64,000 nt of DNA from Pseudocercospora fijiensis CIRAD86 (GCF_000340215.1 NW_006921540.1:738377-802376); one strand, 5' to 3'; counted from the stretch's first letter, positions 9,979 to 22,684 are shown. Notes: generated from the letters alone by a model not told the origin. Made by a program: numbers and translations.

Positions 9979-12691
9979 ATAGCACCTAAACTCCGAACTC
10001 CTACGCGTAAGCGTACTTTACTAACGCCTCCGACGATAGTCGTAAGGTAGAGTAAGCGTTCGAAGCGTAATACGCGGTCCTCTACCTTCTCTTCTCTATC
10101 GTTACTTACGTATATATAGTATAGCGAAAGGTAGGAAGTTAAAGCATTTAGCGGTCCCGTTAGCTATAACTAGACGCCTTTCTACCGTACTTGCGCGCCT
10201 AAAACGGCTCCTACGCTCGATTAGGCGCTACGGGAGTAGAATATACTATCTACTATAGCGGCGGTCTAGGTCGTATAGCCGTCTACTGCGTCGTATACGT
10301 TAGCGTCGCCCGTAGTAGATAGCGCTCCTCCTAAAGATAATACTATAGGCGATAACAGCTCGACTCTTTCGACGTCGACCCTCGGCGCTACTCTAATATA
10401 TAACGAACCTAGCGTAACCGCCGAGATCGCGGCGCGGCTAGACAGGAGTAATAAGGTTTACGCCGATATATTAGACGAAAAATAGGGAGATTTCGATATA
10501 TTCGATCCTAATAACTTACTAGGATTCTATCTAGTAGACGATCTCTCTCCTTTTTTAGTAGAGTCGATACGCGGTACTATCGAAATTAACCGCGTCCCTA
10601 TCGGCTAAGAGACGTACGTAGACGCGGATACCGCGAGAGATATAGACGCCGCGCGAGAAGGAGTACCTAGTAAGTCTTTCGGGATATACTAGTTGCGGCT
10701 AGGTCTCGCGTTTACCGTCTCTCTATCCCTAGAAAATCTAGCTAAGTATAGGGAACTAGTAGACGCTACGTAGGAAGCTACCGCGACGCTAGCTAGGTAT
10801 ATCTACGGCTCGAACTATACGTAGGAGGAGAGGAGAGCTAGGAAGCGAGTAGTCGGTAGGCGGCTATAGCTAGAGCTAACGAGAAACTTGCCTAAAGCCT
10901 ACGTATACCGGCTAAAGTTACTTAAAGTCTATTCTATTAGAGAGATAATTTATACTTATTCGAAGTATAACGCTAATTATTTTATCGACAAGCGTATATA
11001 CCTAAGCAGTAAAGCAGCCCCGAAATTCAATTCGTACTACTCGAATAGTAGCATTACGCCTTTCGATAGCCCGATCCCTTCTAATAAAATAGAGCAGTTA
11101 CTAACGGGGATAGACGTTGCCGCCCGCGAATTCTAGAAGAATATACGTAGATATAACGGTACGATAGCTTTTACGTCGTTTATAGTAGACACTAGCTCCT
11201 ACGTCGGTTCTAGCGTTTAGCTAGTAATAGTATATAGCGAAGCGTACTATTTAGGTAGCAATTTTTTTAGTAAAAACGGCGTTCTACGCTATACGTAGCT
11301 ATACTTCTACGACTAAGATTATACCGCAGAAACTTGCTATAAGTAGTACCCTAAGCTGCGGATAGATACGCTTAGAAAACTTATCTAGGTAATTCGGAGA
11401 GAGAATGCGTTCTACTAGCAGTTTAAGTCGGTATACGAATTTTTTAAGTAAAGCGATAAGGCGTACAAGGTTAAATTTCGAGCAGCGACGATAGATATCG
11501 TATATAACGGGAAAACGTAGACGCGCGCGTTCTACCGTCCTACGTCGACGGAGGTAGCTGCGCTATACCCGGACGGGGATATAGTAAGTATCGAGTAGGC
11601 GGCCGGCTTCGAGTTAGCCTAGCGGTTAATATATAAAAGGTTAGAGGGTAAGGCGCGTAATTTTACTATCGCGTCTTAAGGCGAGGATAGTAGTACGGGT
11701 AGGTTATAGCGCGTAAATCGGTTCTATCCCGCCTACTTCCTACTCTACTATATTTTACTCTAGGCGAAAGGCACGCCTAGTTACTCCTAGGAGTTAGAGC
11801 GCGGAGTTAGACGCAGTAAAAGTATAACGCTACGTAATTACTAGAAGTTTATACTATATACGCGTCTAGCGGTATTCCCGACTATTTTCTATAAGCGGCG
11901 GCTCTTCTAGTAGCTAGCGGTCGACGCTTAGGCTACTATCGACCTAAATACAATCCTATAGTATCGTAAGAACTAAGCGACTATTCGCGCCGCCTTATAT
12001 AATTAGGTGCAAGACTTCTTCCTAACGTAAAACGCTAGCGATATTAGTCGGCAGATAGCGGGTAAGGTTGCAGATAGGCTTAATAAGAGGCGCGAGCCCG
12101 TAGGCGGGCAGCGTACGAATCCTAAGTCTAGGCAACTAGCGGAGGGCCTAGAAAGTCTTAGGTTCCCTCGGGTAATCCTACTATCGTCGTTCGTAGATAG
12201 AGATCGGTAGACTCGGATATACAATTAGTATAAAGATTCGATAGCGCTAGTAGAGTACTTTAGGGTACTAATATACTTTATTACTATAATAGCGAATCTA
12301 GACTAGCTAGAGGTGCAGAGTTGTTTGTTTACGAACTAGAGGGCATCCGATCGACTAGATATCGTAGCGCGTATTTTTGCCTATAAGGCGGCGTAGCTCC
12401 TTAATAATCTATCCGAAGGTAATATAATAGGGAAGTGTATCGCACGCTGCTAGAGGGTAGAGTACTAGAAGCGCGGGTTGCCCTATATATATATACTAAT
12501 TTAGATAGACAAGGATGTCGTAGGCGAGCTAGCTACCTATATCGATAATTTTATTCTCGCCGAACTGCTAGGCGAGGACATCGACCCGGATAGTTCGCTT
12601 AGGAAGTTAGTTAAAAAGTGTATAACCTACGGGCTTTACTATAGGCGGGAGTGCGACTAGGGACGAGGAGCTATATAGTATAAGAAGAGGT
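9979..12691 (+). pseudogene. Helitron Rep-helicase, N-terminal and Rep part
   Basis: One continuous frame in phase with position 9979, interrupted only by many TAG/TAA codons. The start reads ATA GCA CCT AAA, most simply an ATG changed to ATA by RIP. A basic, Pro/Thr-rich N-terminus follows, then the Helitron N-terminal domain (about 10.9-11.2 kb). The Rep domain follows, with the 'EY-stop-KRGLP' segment at 12466-12483. There the two-His motif, normally Leu-Pro-His-x-His, reads LPYIYI: both metal-binding His are Tyr, as CAC to TAC would give. The frame is cut at 12691 by the Gypsy insertion and resumes at 19725. Confidence 0.85.
12687..12691 (+). repeat. Target-site duplication GAGGT, left copy
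   Basis: GAGGT directly abuts the 5' LTR, and the same five bases follow the 3' LTR at 19720-19724. Five bases is the usual duplication length for Ty3/Gypsy integrases. Confidence 0.9.
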
Positions 12692-12888
12692 TGTTAGGGC
12701 CAAAGAGGCTATATGTGATTGGTATATAACTAGGTCGAGTAAAGCTAGGGTCTCGATGCCTTAGGCAGGGCTTAGCGCTTAGCGTTAGGCTAACTCTCCT
12801 GCCTTCCTCCCTCTCCTCCTAGATCCTTATCGAATACTAAACGGATTCACTACCACCCTATCTACCTGCTAATATAACCCTTCTTACA
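12692..12888 (+). repeat. 5' LTR of the Gypsy element
   Basis: 197 bp, starting TGTTAGGGC and ending CTTCTTACA (TG...CA). Compared with the 3' LTR I count nine differences, all transitions, with no indel. Seven are in CpA/TpG context as RIP predicts. Confidence 0.95.
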
Positions 12889-12901
12889 TAGTATTCGATC
12901 C
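12889..12901 (+). promoter_or_regulatory. Probable primer-binding site
   Basis: Immediately after the 5' LTR the sequence is TAGTATTCGATCC. Primer-binding sites normally begin TGG, complementary to tRNA 3' CCA; TAG is what RIP makes of TGG. The priming tRNA cannot be named from this. Confidence 0.45.
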
Positions 12902-13104
12902 ACCCTTTAAGGGCAGCAGCTAGATAGTCCTTATTTCAAGCTTTTAGCGGTGTAGCTACGAACAAGACTAATCTAACTATATTACGCCCTAAGAACGGGA
13001 CCTATACGTACTATTCTATCGAAACAACCGTACCAATTATCAAGCAAGGCCTTCTATACGGCCTATTATACTAAGTTAATCGCACTAGACTAATACCTAC
13101 TAAT

Positions 13105-14501
13105 TCCGCTACATCCGCATCTTAGGGGCTAATAATACATTATTAGTATTACCCCCTATTACAATAGCCGGCTTATTACGAAACAACAACCGTACTGCCG
13201 CTAGTAGCGCTAGCAACGACAATGCTAGTAGCATAGTGCCTGCTAAAGTGCCTACTAGAGCACCTGCTAAAGTGCCTCCTACCGAAGAGCCTACTATAGG
13301 ACCTGCTAAAGAAGAACCTGCAATTCTAGGTAATAATCCAGAATTGCCTGTTGACGACATTCTTAACAACATTGTCAATCGACGATATAGCTAGCTAGCC
13401 TTTGGCCCTCAACTAGTAGCGAGACTTTAAGAAGCTACTTAGAACAGGCTTACTGCCCTACGTCAAGAACAATAGCTAAAGGATAATCTCCTCGAGATTC
13501 GCCGCCTATAGGAAGCCCTAATAACTACTACTAGACTAGAACTAGTAACAGTACCTTCTATTCAAAAGAAGGATACTAAGCTTAAAGACTGTACTGTATT
13601 TGATAGCTCTAGCCGTAAGTAGTATAATAATTATATACGTAATTGTAAATTGAACTAGCGGAATGCACTAAGGGCCCTGCTAGATGACTACTTACTAGTC
13701 GTCTATACTATGCAATACATTAATAGAGACCTAAAACGCACCTAGAATAACTATTTCGACTCCCTTACTAATTAGACCGCTGTTCAGTAGCAGACCTATA
13801 AGACTATTATGCTAGACACCCTTGGAAACCCTATCCTAAGGCAACAATATGCTTAGGACTAGTACCTTCGAGCTAAACAAAAGACTAATTAATCGGCTCG
13901 TTTATTTAAGGCCTATTTAAAGACCCTCGAGGACGATCTCCCGGCTAAGACTGATTCTATATAGATCTCTAAGATACGCCCAAAACTCAGGTAGGAGCTT
14001 ATCCTTGAATTAGACCGCCGTCGTATATTCGAATAGGCCAATCTAACGCGCATTCAATTCATAGTCGAAGTAGAAACAGCCGAACGGGCTATTTAGCTCT
14101 AATAACGACTAGAATCGAGGATCCGACTAGCTAGCACTAACCGCGGCAATCGTAGTAGCCGCGGAGGAAACCAAGGTTCCTACTATAACAATAATACTAA
14201 TAACGGGAACAGTAACGACCGTAGAAGAGGCCGTAGCCGACGGCTATATAGAGGAGGCCGCGATAGGGGCCGTAGAAGGGGCTCGTATCCCTACAATGCT
14301 AACCGCTCTACTAACAATAATAACAGCTACGGCAGTCTACTAACCGGGTTAAAGTGCTTTAACTGTAACAGTACTAGCTATCTACTAGGCCAATGCGACA
14401 AACCTAAGGATTAGGCCCGAATCGACTGTACTGCCGCTAAGCACCGTAAGCACCTTTTAGCCGCTAATGCCACCCCTATCGGTCCTTCGAAAAAAGAGTA
14501 A
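13105..14501 (+). pseudogene. Gypsy gag (capsid plus zinc knuckle), decayed
   Basis: The gag frame (codons at positions divisible by 3) carries many TAG codons. The C-terminal part is Arg/Gly/Asn-rich and followed by a zinc knuckle at 14355-14396. Its spacing is Cys-x2-Cys-x4-[His expected]-x4-Cys, but Tyr stands in the His position, a CAC to TAC change. The frame ends in TAA at 14499-14501, directly after TCG AAA AAA GAG. The start codon is not resolved. Confidence 0.75.
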
Positions 14502-17500
14502 GCGCCGCACTAACTATTAGCCTTATACGGCGTAAGACTATCGATATTGTGCTAGCTATTACACGTACCTGTCTTATATCTAGGCCCGACACTAACTATA
14601 AGGCAAAGGTTATACTAGACCCCGGAAATTCAGTTAGCGCCCTTATTAGCTATTACCTAGCTAAGTAGTTAGACCTTCGACAACTGCCGAAGACTAACCT
14701 ACTAACCCTTGCTTAGTTTAATAACGCTCGGCACTTAACCTATAGGGCCTACTATGTTCCTATAGTTCTAAAAGACGACCTCGGAAATGAACGCCTACTA
14801 AACTTCACTGCCTACGCGGTAGACATAGACAGCCTCCTATCCGACATTGTTATTAGCAACCCTGTTCTTAAGTACTATGCTATAGTTATAGACTTAGGCA
14901 GTTAATAATAGCGATTTGGAATCGCTAGGAAAGAGGACATTGAATATATCGACATTAGCGAGTGTCCTAATAATATTAGGGTCCTATTTATTAGCAACCT
15001 AACACTAGCCTCCGCCTTAGCTAATCCGACTGCCGACCTGCTCGGTAGTAATAACGATAAACCTATACCCCCTAATAGCATAGACCCTAATTAGCTCGAA
15101 CGTATACTAGTGCCTATTCGAGAGACCTATATTGATGTATTTAAACATCACCTAGCATCGACATTGCCTATATTTAAGGAGACAGATTATAAGATTAACA
15201 TTATAGAGGGCAAGGAGGTCCCTTTTAGGCCCCTCTATAACCTTAGTAAACGAGAGCTTGCTATATTGCGTAAGTACCTAGAGGAAAACCTAGCTAATAG
15301 TCGCATTCGGTACAGTAACAGCCCTGCTAGTGCCCCCATCCTGTTCGTACTAAAGAAGGATAGTAGCCTACGCCTCTATGTCGATTATCGTAGGCTTAAT
15401 ACTGTTACTATTAAAGATCGCTGTCTACTTCCTTTTATTAATAAGACCCTCGATCGCCTTTCTAGTGCCTACTACTATACTATATTGGACATTAAGGACG
15501 CCTATTACCGCATTCGCATTCGTAAGGGCGATGAATAGAAGACAGCCTTTCGTACTCGCTATAGCTATTTTGAGTACTTAGTCATGCCATTTAGGCTAGC
15601 TAATGCCCCTACTATATTCTAGTCCTATATCAATCGGGCCCTATTAGGCCTATTAGATTACCTCTATATAGTTTACCTAGATAACATCCTAGTTTACACA
15701 TACTCTCCTAACATTGCGGAACACTAGGCTACAGTCCGTAAGGTACTCGATCGCCTAAGGGCCTATAGCTTGTATTGCAAGCCTTCCAAATGCACCTTTG
15801 CTGCTAAGGAGGTGTTATTCCTTAGCTTTCTCATTTTAACCGAGGGTGTTAAGGCTGATCCTAACCGGATCAAAACAATTACTAAATGGCCCGTTCCTAC
15901 GTCTATTAAAGAGCTTCAATCATTCCTAGGTTTTGCTAACTTCTACCGTCGGTTTATTAAGGGCTATTCACGGCATATAATACCCCTAACTAAGCTTACT
16001 AAAACCAAGGCTAACCTAACTAGAGAGTTCAAATGGACTAATAGAGCATAAGCCGCTTTTAACGGCCTAAAGCAACGCTTTACTAATGTCCCCTTATTGT
16101 ACTATTTCGTGCTAAGTAAGCAGATCCGAATTGAGACTAACGCTTTACAGTTCGCTATATTAGCTATTATATTACAGCAGGCTAATAATACCTATTAGCA
16201 CCCGATTGCCTTCTTTTTACGGAAGATAATCGATATAGAACGTCGGTACGAGACCTACGAGCAAGAGCTCCTAGCAATCGTAGAAGCCTTCAAGCACTAG
16301 CGCTATTATCTCGATAGTGCTTAGCACCCTATTCAGGTCTACACGGACTATAACAACCTCCGTAGAATTACGAAGGTTACTAGGGTTATAGGTCGATAGG
16401 CTAGATAGGCCGTCTACCTCGCCGGATTCGATTTTAATATATTATATCGGCTAGGCGTAAGTAACCCTGCTAATAGCCTATCGAGGCGACCTAATTACGA
16501 CAGCGAAACCTAACACATCAATTCTCTGTTTCTAACCCTGCAGCATAAGATTGCTATAGACCTTGCTATAAAGCAGGCGTAGGATAAGCGGACTTCCGGA
16601 CCCCGCGGCGGCAACAAATACTATAGCGGAGTTGTCGTTCTTCTAGTATACGTTAAAAGAAAGGACGTAGATCGCTCGAGCTATAACGACTCGATTGAAG
16701 ATATTACTATCTATAGCGATAGCACTATAGAAGAGGTTGTAGTTGATCCGGCTGCTAGTGCTATTAGATGTATATAATGCGTACCTCGTTCGATAGCGAG
16801 GGTACTATTAAATAACCTTACAAATAGGGATAGTCAATCGTTTATAGATAAGCTGTTGCGTGCTTAGTAGAGGGACGCCTTTGCTATCGAGCGCATTAAT
16901 AAGCTTGTAAGTAGGCGGGCGACTCGATCTAGCAAGAGTAACAACAATTAGTCGATCGACGATAAAGGTCACTTAAAGTTTAAGGGCAGATACTATATCC
17001 CCGCTAAACAATCGATCAGATAAGAGCTTTTAAAGAGGCACTATAATAGTGAACTCGCTAGTTACTATAGTATAGAGAGGTCGCACGAGTTACTATCGCG
17101 CATATACTACTAGCTAAATAGTAAGCGGTATATAAAGGAGTATATACAGACCTGTGCAGTATACTAGCGAGTTAAAGTACTAAAGCACTTACCATTTAGC
17201 GAGTTGTCTTTACTCCCTGTTCTAAAGAAGCCTTTTATAGAGCTTACAATGGATTTTATTACAGGTCTTCCCTCTACTAAGCGAAGAGGAAGCAAGGATA
17301 TCTTTAACGCTATCCTAGTCGTTATAGACCGGTTTACTAAGGGCGCTCGATACATCCCGGCACGGAAAGATTAGACTGCTATTAATATAGTAGAAGCGCT
17401 ATAGAACAACATCTTCTATACCTATTAGGGGACCCCTAAAGGGATAGTCTCTAACCGAGGCTCGACATTTACATCTTATTATTAGAGTGAGATTTGCCTG

Positions 17501-18410
17501 CAGATAAGACTTAAGCATCGCCTATCTATAGTATTCTATCTACAAACAGATAGTCAAACCGAAAGGCAGAATGCCACGCTATAGCAGTACCTACGCAGCT
17601 ATATCAATAAGAACCCTAATAACTAGGTTAATCTCCTACAACTAGCCGAATTCGTGTACAATAACAGTGTCTACTTATCTACTAAGGTGTCACCTTACTT
17701 CGCTATAATAGGCTAGAACGCTGCCTTACTATAAGATCCATTTACCTCGCTCGAGGCCGAGCGTAAGGAAAGGGAAGCGTGTTAAGTACTAACCCCTAAA
17801 ACACTAGCGGCTATTAAGAGGGTTCAAAAGATGCGAGAAATTCACGCTATAATGGCTAACAAACTAGCAAAGGCCTAGGCCTATTAGAAGGCCTACTATA
17901 ACAAACACTATACGCTAATAACCTTCAAATAAGGCGATATAGTTATGCTTAGTACGAAGAACCTCCGCATCCGCAAACACCTATTACCTAATAGTAAAAC
18001 ACGCCCTAAACTAGCACTAAGGTACATTAGTCTATTCCGTATTCGAGAAGTTAAGGGCTCCTCCGTATAGACCTATTAGTTGTAGCTTCTACCTTATTAC
18101 ACTATCTATAATACCTTCTATATATCCCTCCTTAAGCTATATTACCTACGCGAGGGGGATAAAGCCCCTGCTAAACATAAAGATATACTAGCGGATAGTG
18201 AAGAGCTATAGTTTGTAGAACGTATTCTAAAGCACCGGACTAGGCAAGGCAAGAAGGAGTACCTGTTAAGATAGCAAGGCTATTTACCCGAATAGGACTT
18301 ATAGGAAGCTGAAGGTTCCTTTAAGGATATAACTGAGTTGTTAGATAAGTATTGGACTAGTATAAAGAACAAGAAGAAGGCTAAGGGCCTATAATGTCGC
18401 CTAGGAATAA
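14489..18410 (+). pseudogene. Gypsy pol: PR-RT-RNaseH-IN-chromodomain, decayed
   Basis: One frame, at -1 relative to gag, runs from the gag end through all pol domains. Protease: a 'VILDPGNS' core near 14.61 kb. Reverse transcriptase: intact pieces at 15110-15538 and 15770-16051; the active-site box reads YLDN, where the second Asp should be. RNase H: 16.1-16.5 kb. Integrase: zinc-binding region near 17.0-17.16 kb, first catalytic Asp in 'MDFITGLP' (17249), second catalytic Asp replaced by Asn ('SNRGSTF'), Glu region 'TERQNATL' kept. Chromodomain: 18212-18330 ('FVERILKHR', then a Trp position turned to TAG). The stops fall where Trp or Gln is expected. Confidence 0.9.
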
Positions 18411-19509
18411 TGCTACCCCCGGGGTGCTATTAGCTAACTAATTAGAGGCCGGCAAACTAGGACAATAAGACTATACCAGGCGCGCTACGACGCGTCTATT
18501 AATTAATCGTATGCTCTTTTAAGGACTCCAACTCTTTACTAACGCGCCCTGCAGGTCCCCCTCTTGTTCTCTTATTCTGTCGAGGCCTCGAGGCCTAGGC
18601 AACCGGCGAAGACGGCGCGGCCGGCGCAGCTATGTTAGTAACGGTATTGCGGAGTGTGCTATTGGTTGAAGAAGAAGATTAGAAGCGAGGTGAAGTTGGC
18701 GCTAAGACGACTAGCGCCGCTATTATTAACATTACCTAGTCGCTACTATTATTAACCTTACCTACGTTAAAACTTTAAGGCATCTTTAATCAAAACTTTA
18801 ATTAACAGGCTTAAAGCTTTAATTAAAGCTTTGAGCCGCCTAAAAGATTAAGCGACTAATAGACTAACTAAGGGCAAAACTATAGAGCTAAGCTAGCCGG
18901 GGTCGATCTTGCGGACAATAGGTTACTCCTCGATCTATCTAACCCTTTAAGCGAGGCGAACCTCTACTACTGCACTTACAATAGCCTTCACCTATAGAAA
19001 CTAGAAGAACTGAGTTTTTTAAAAGGATAAGATAAGATTGACACTTAAAGGCTACCAAACCTAACCAATTTGGGCTAGTGAAACTACGATAGTAAATAAT
19101 AGCCCTCGTAATAACAAGAACAACCTTCGGAAGCGGACAAACCCTCGGAGCGGACATTTCTAGGTCTATTAGAGTAGACGCAAAGAACTCGTACGACATC
19201 ACTCAGAACGGAGGCAGTGCTGCAATACCTCGTACGTCTACCTATTGCAGTAGGGAAGACGCGCTCGTATTATAATTAGTCGATAGTCCTTAATTCTTGT
19301 AGCTTTATGTCCCTTTACTTTATTATATATAAGGATAGCGCAGTTAGAGTTGTATATTGTATTGTTTAGAGGTGAGGTTTAACATAGTTATATAATTAGG
19401 TGGTTAAGTGTTTAATTTAGCGCGGCTAAGCAGCTTATTAGACTTGCTAAGTTAGCGGCAATAGAGGTCGGGATTGGAATATAGGCAGGCTACGAGGGCG
19501 CGGCCTTTA

Positions 19510-19519
19510 GAAAGGAAGC
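19510..19519 (+). promoter_or_regulatory. Probable polypurine tract
   Basis: The run AGAAAGGAAG lies three bases before the 3' LTR. This is the expected site and composition for the plus-strand primer of a Gypsy element. Confidence 0.5.
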
Positions 19520-19522
19520 ATA

Positions 19523-19719
19523 TATTAGGGCTAAAGAGGCTATACGTGATTGGCATGTAACTAGGTCGAGTAAAGCTAGGGTCTCGATGCCTTAGGCAGG
19601 GCTTAGCGCTTAGCGTTGGGCTAACTCTCCTACCTTCCTCCCTCTCCTCCTAGATTCTTATCGAATACTAAACGGATTCACTACCACCCTATCTACCTAC
19701 TAATATAACCCTTCTTACA
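19523..19719 (+). repeat. 3' LTR of the Gypsy element
   Basis: 197 bp, co-linear with the 5' LTR. Its first bases are TATTAGGGC, where the 5' copy has TGTTAGGGC, so RIP has altered the terminal TG. It ends TTCTTACA, then GAGGT. Confidence 0.95.
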
Positions 19720-19724
19720 GAGGT

Positions 19725-22684
19725 TCCCGCGTAGCTTTAGCGACTATACTACCCTACCCCTAGATAGCTTCGCTAAGTACCGGCGTCGCGATAATAAGAA
19801 GTGCTTTAAGAAACGTATAGGGAAGAAGTCGTATATATTCGACAACTAATAGATCGTTCCCTATAATCTATACCTACTAAAGCGCTTTAGGTACTATATT
19901 AACGTCGAATAGGTACGCTCGGTAGCGATCGTAAAGTACATTTACAAGTATATCTTTAAAGCGGTCGAGCGCGTATTAATATATATTAAGTATCTAGACG
20001 ACGAAACGAAGGCGTACCTTAATATACGCTATATTAGTCCTAGTTAAGCGGTATACCGGATCTTCTCTTATAAGGAAGCGAATACGTTTTCCGCTATCGT
20101 GCGACTTAATATATATTTGCCTAGCGAGGATCTAATATATTTCGATATAAACGAAGAACTAGACGAGGTATACGATAGGGCGCGACGTCTATAGCGCTCG
20201 AAGTTAACGGCCTTCTTCGATTTGTACTCCGATCCTAAATTCTATAAGTAGACGATAGATCTACTATATATCGCTATCCCGCGATCGTTTACGTAGGATC
20301 TAAAGGCGTACGCTTAGAAGCTAAGGAAGAAACAGTAGTCGATTAGCCGTCTACTTACGCTATCGCGAGCGTAGGGTAAACTACTATATTTACTAAAGCT
20401 CTTATAGGTAACGCGCGGCCCGCGATCGTACGAGCATCTTCGTACCTATAATAGTATCGTATACGAGACTTTCTAGCAAGCAGCTAAGGCGTTAGGTAAG
20501 GTGCAACCCGAAGACTACTAGGACGTCGCATTTAAGGAAGCCGCGTATACTAGGACGGCGTCGATACTCCGTTAGATATTTATAGTCCTTATTACGTAGA
20601 ACTAGCTAAGTAGTAATAAGTAGTTAAGGTTTTAGGAGCGTTATTAGGATAAGTTTTATAGCGACGTTTACTTAACGCTCCGTCGCTAGGAAGAGTTCGT
20701 AGCGGACGAGGATCGCTAGAAGAAAATCCGTAGCTTCGGGCTCTAGACGATTATCGACTAGCTAAGGCGCGCCGGAGTAAACCCGTAGGAACTTACCTTA
20801 CTAATGCTAGACGAATATTAGGAAGCGAAGTTTAGGGTTAATATAGCGAAGCGGCGCGAGTTAGACTATAACCGATTAGACTAGTTCGACCTATATACGT
20901 CTATATTAGAGGCTTTAAACCCTAGTTAGCGAAGGGCGTTCGTCGAGATTCGGGCTAGTATCGAGTAGAAGGCAAAGCGGTCGTTATTCCTTCGCTTCTT
21001 AAATAGGTTTAGCGGTACTAGGAAGACGTTTATATATAAGACCTTAGTTACGGCGTTTCGCGCAGAAGGGAAGATTATGCTTTATATAGCTTCTACCGGG
21101 ATTGTAGCCCTACTACTACTAGGTAGTATAACGGCGCACTATCGCTTTAAGATCCCTATCGATAGTACCGAAAATTTACGGTCGATACTAAAGAAAGGCA
21201 TCTTCGAAGCAGATATAATTAAAGACGCTATATTAATTATCTAGGACGAGGCGCTATCGTAGCGGCGCTTCGACTTTATAGTCGTCTACTACCTTCTATA
21301 CGATCTTAAAGAGATACTTAGGGAGAAAATGCCGCCGTAGTTCGGTAGTGTCCTAGTTGTATTTAGTAGAGATTTCGCGTAGTGTTTGCTTTTTAATATA
21401 ACTTCTAAGGGCGACGAGGTCGCGGCGGTAGCGGCGGCTACGTAGCTATACATTACCGCTGCGCCGTTCTAGACGGACGTTAGGGTGCTATAGTTAACGG
21501 AAAATATACAACTACGAGCGGAGTCCGAAGCGTCGGTAGCGATAAAGTACTCGCGATAGCTCCTCCGCCTAGCGTATAATCTACTATACGCTAATTGCCC
21601 GATACGCCTGCCTCCGTACTTAAAGAGGGTTCTAAACATTAACTAGCTAGTAAAGGCCGTCTACCCTTAGGAATTAATAAAGGCTTCGTACGTCGATCGA
21701 ACTACGCTACGTAGGCGCGTGCTCCTTACCGTATATAACGACGTAGCGGATTAGATTAACGACTTCTATAACGGTATATTTAGGAGCGGAAAGGCGTATA
21801 AGTATTACTCTAAAGACTACGTCGATTAGGCGGCGTCTAAAGCGCTCGAATAGTCGGGAGTCGAGGAGAGTATATCTACTATAACATCCCTACTCCGGCT
21901 GCCTAGTCTACTACTAGCCCTCTTACGCTTAAAAGTCGGAACGCTAGTAACTATTATAAGAAACCTAATCCTATATAAGGGTATTTGTAACGGAACGCGT
22001 ATAGTAGTAACGTCGCTCTACGACTATAATATCGCGGTATATAAGCTTAACGACGAGTATAACGACGCCGAGTACCTTATCCTATATATTAAATTAATCG
22101 AGAGTAGAAGGTATCCGTAGGCGATCTCTAGGCGCTAATTTCTGTTAAAGGTATGCTACGCGATAACGATTAATAAAGCGTAGGGTTAAACTCTCGATAA
22201 TATCGGTATAGACCTTCGGGCGTTACCCTTCTCGTATAGATAGCTATACGTAGCGATGTCGCGCGTAATAGATATTCGAAACCTGTTCGTACTAGTAGAT
22301 AAGGAGTAGTACCGTTCGATAGACCCGTAGTATAAAGGCAGTCGTTACGTAGCGGCGTAAGAGTACGGACCTATTAGGAAGAATAATAAAAGCGAAGACG
22401 TATACGGCGACGACTACTAGTTTAGCATTCTAGATCTAGTACTAACTAATCGCCTCTTCTACGAGACATATAACGTCCGTTAGCCCGGTATTAGCATTGC
22501 GGTTCCGGCGGAGTTAGCCGTAATCGTAAATCGCATTCTAGACGAAGAGCGAATTTTTACTAGCCTCAGTTTATAAGAGAGCGGTATTAATCCGCTACTC
22601 GAAGTTATATAGTACGGGTAGGGATATATCGGCGAAGATATAGATAGCGTAGATAGTAGCGATACGTCTAAGGATATAAGTTAA
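19725..22684 (+). pseudogene. Helitron Rep-helicase, Pif1-type helicase part
   Basis: This continues the frame cut at 12691. The 7,033 bp between (element plus one duplication copy) leaves remainder 1 on division by 3, and the frame moves by exactly that amount. The Walker A motif near 20996-21030 reads RFSGTRKTF, where Pif1-like Helitron helicases have a Gly-rich GxxGxGKT; two Gly have become Arg. 'IASTGIVALLLLGSITAHYRF' and a DEA Walker B near 21.24 kb follow. The C-terminal motifs continue to the stop at 22682-22684. The joined frame is about 1,890 codons. Confidence 0.85.

Larger units (their letters stand above)
12692..19719 (+). mobile_element. Ty3/Gypsy chromovirus, RIP-inactivated, full length
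   Basis: The 7,028-bp element has two 197-bp LTRs, a perfect 5-bp target duplication, a gag with zinc knuckle, and a pol in the order protease, reverse transcriptase, RNase H, integrase, chromodomain. That order makes it Ty3/Gypsy, and the terminal chromodomain makes it a chromovirus. All frames carry RIP-type stops, and key residues are lost in the zinc knuckle, the RT active site and the integrase. It is inserted in the helicase gene of the surrounding Helitron in the same orientation. It is dead, but its ends and domain order are complete. Confidence 0.95.

Noticed and set aside
13109..13378. 89-codon minus-strand frame inside the Gypsy element
   Set aside because: Low-complexity Gly/Ala/Leu product from a repeated gag segment; the gag frame is on the plus strand.
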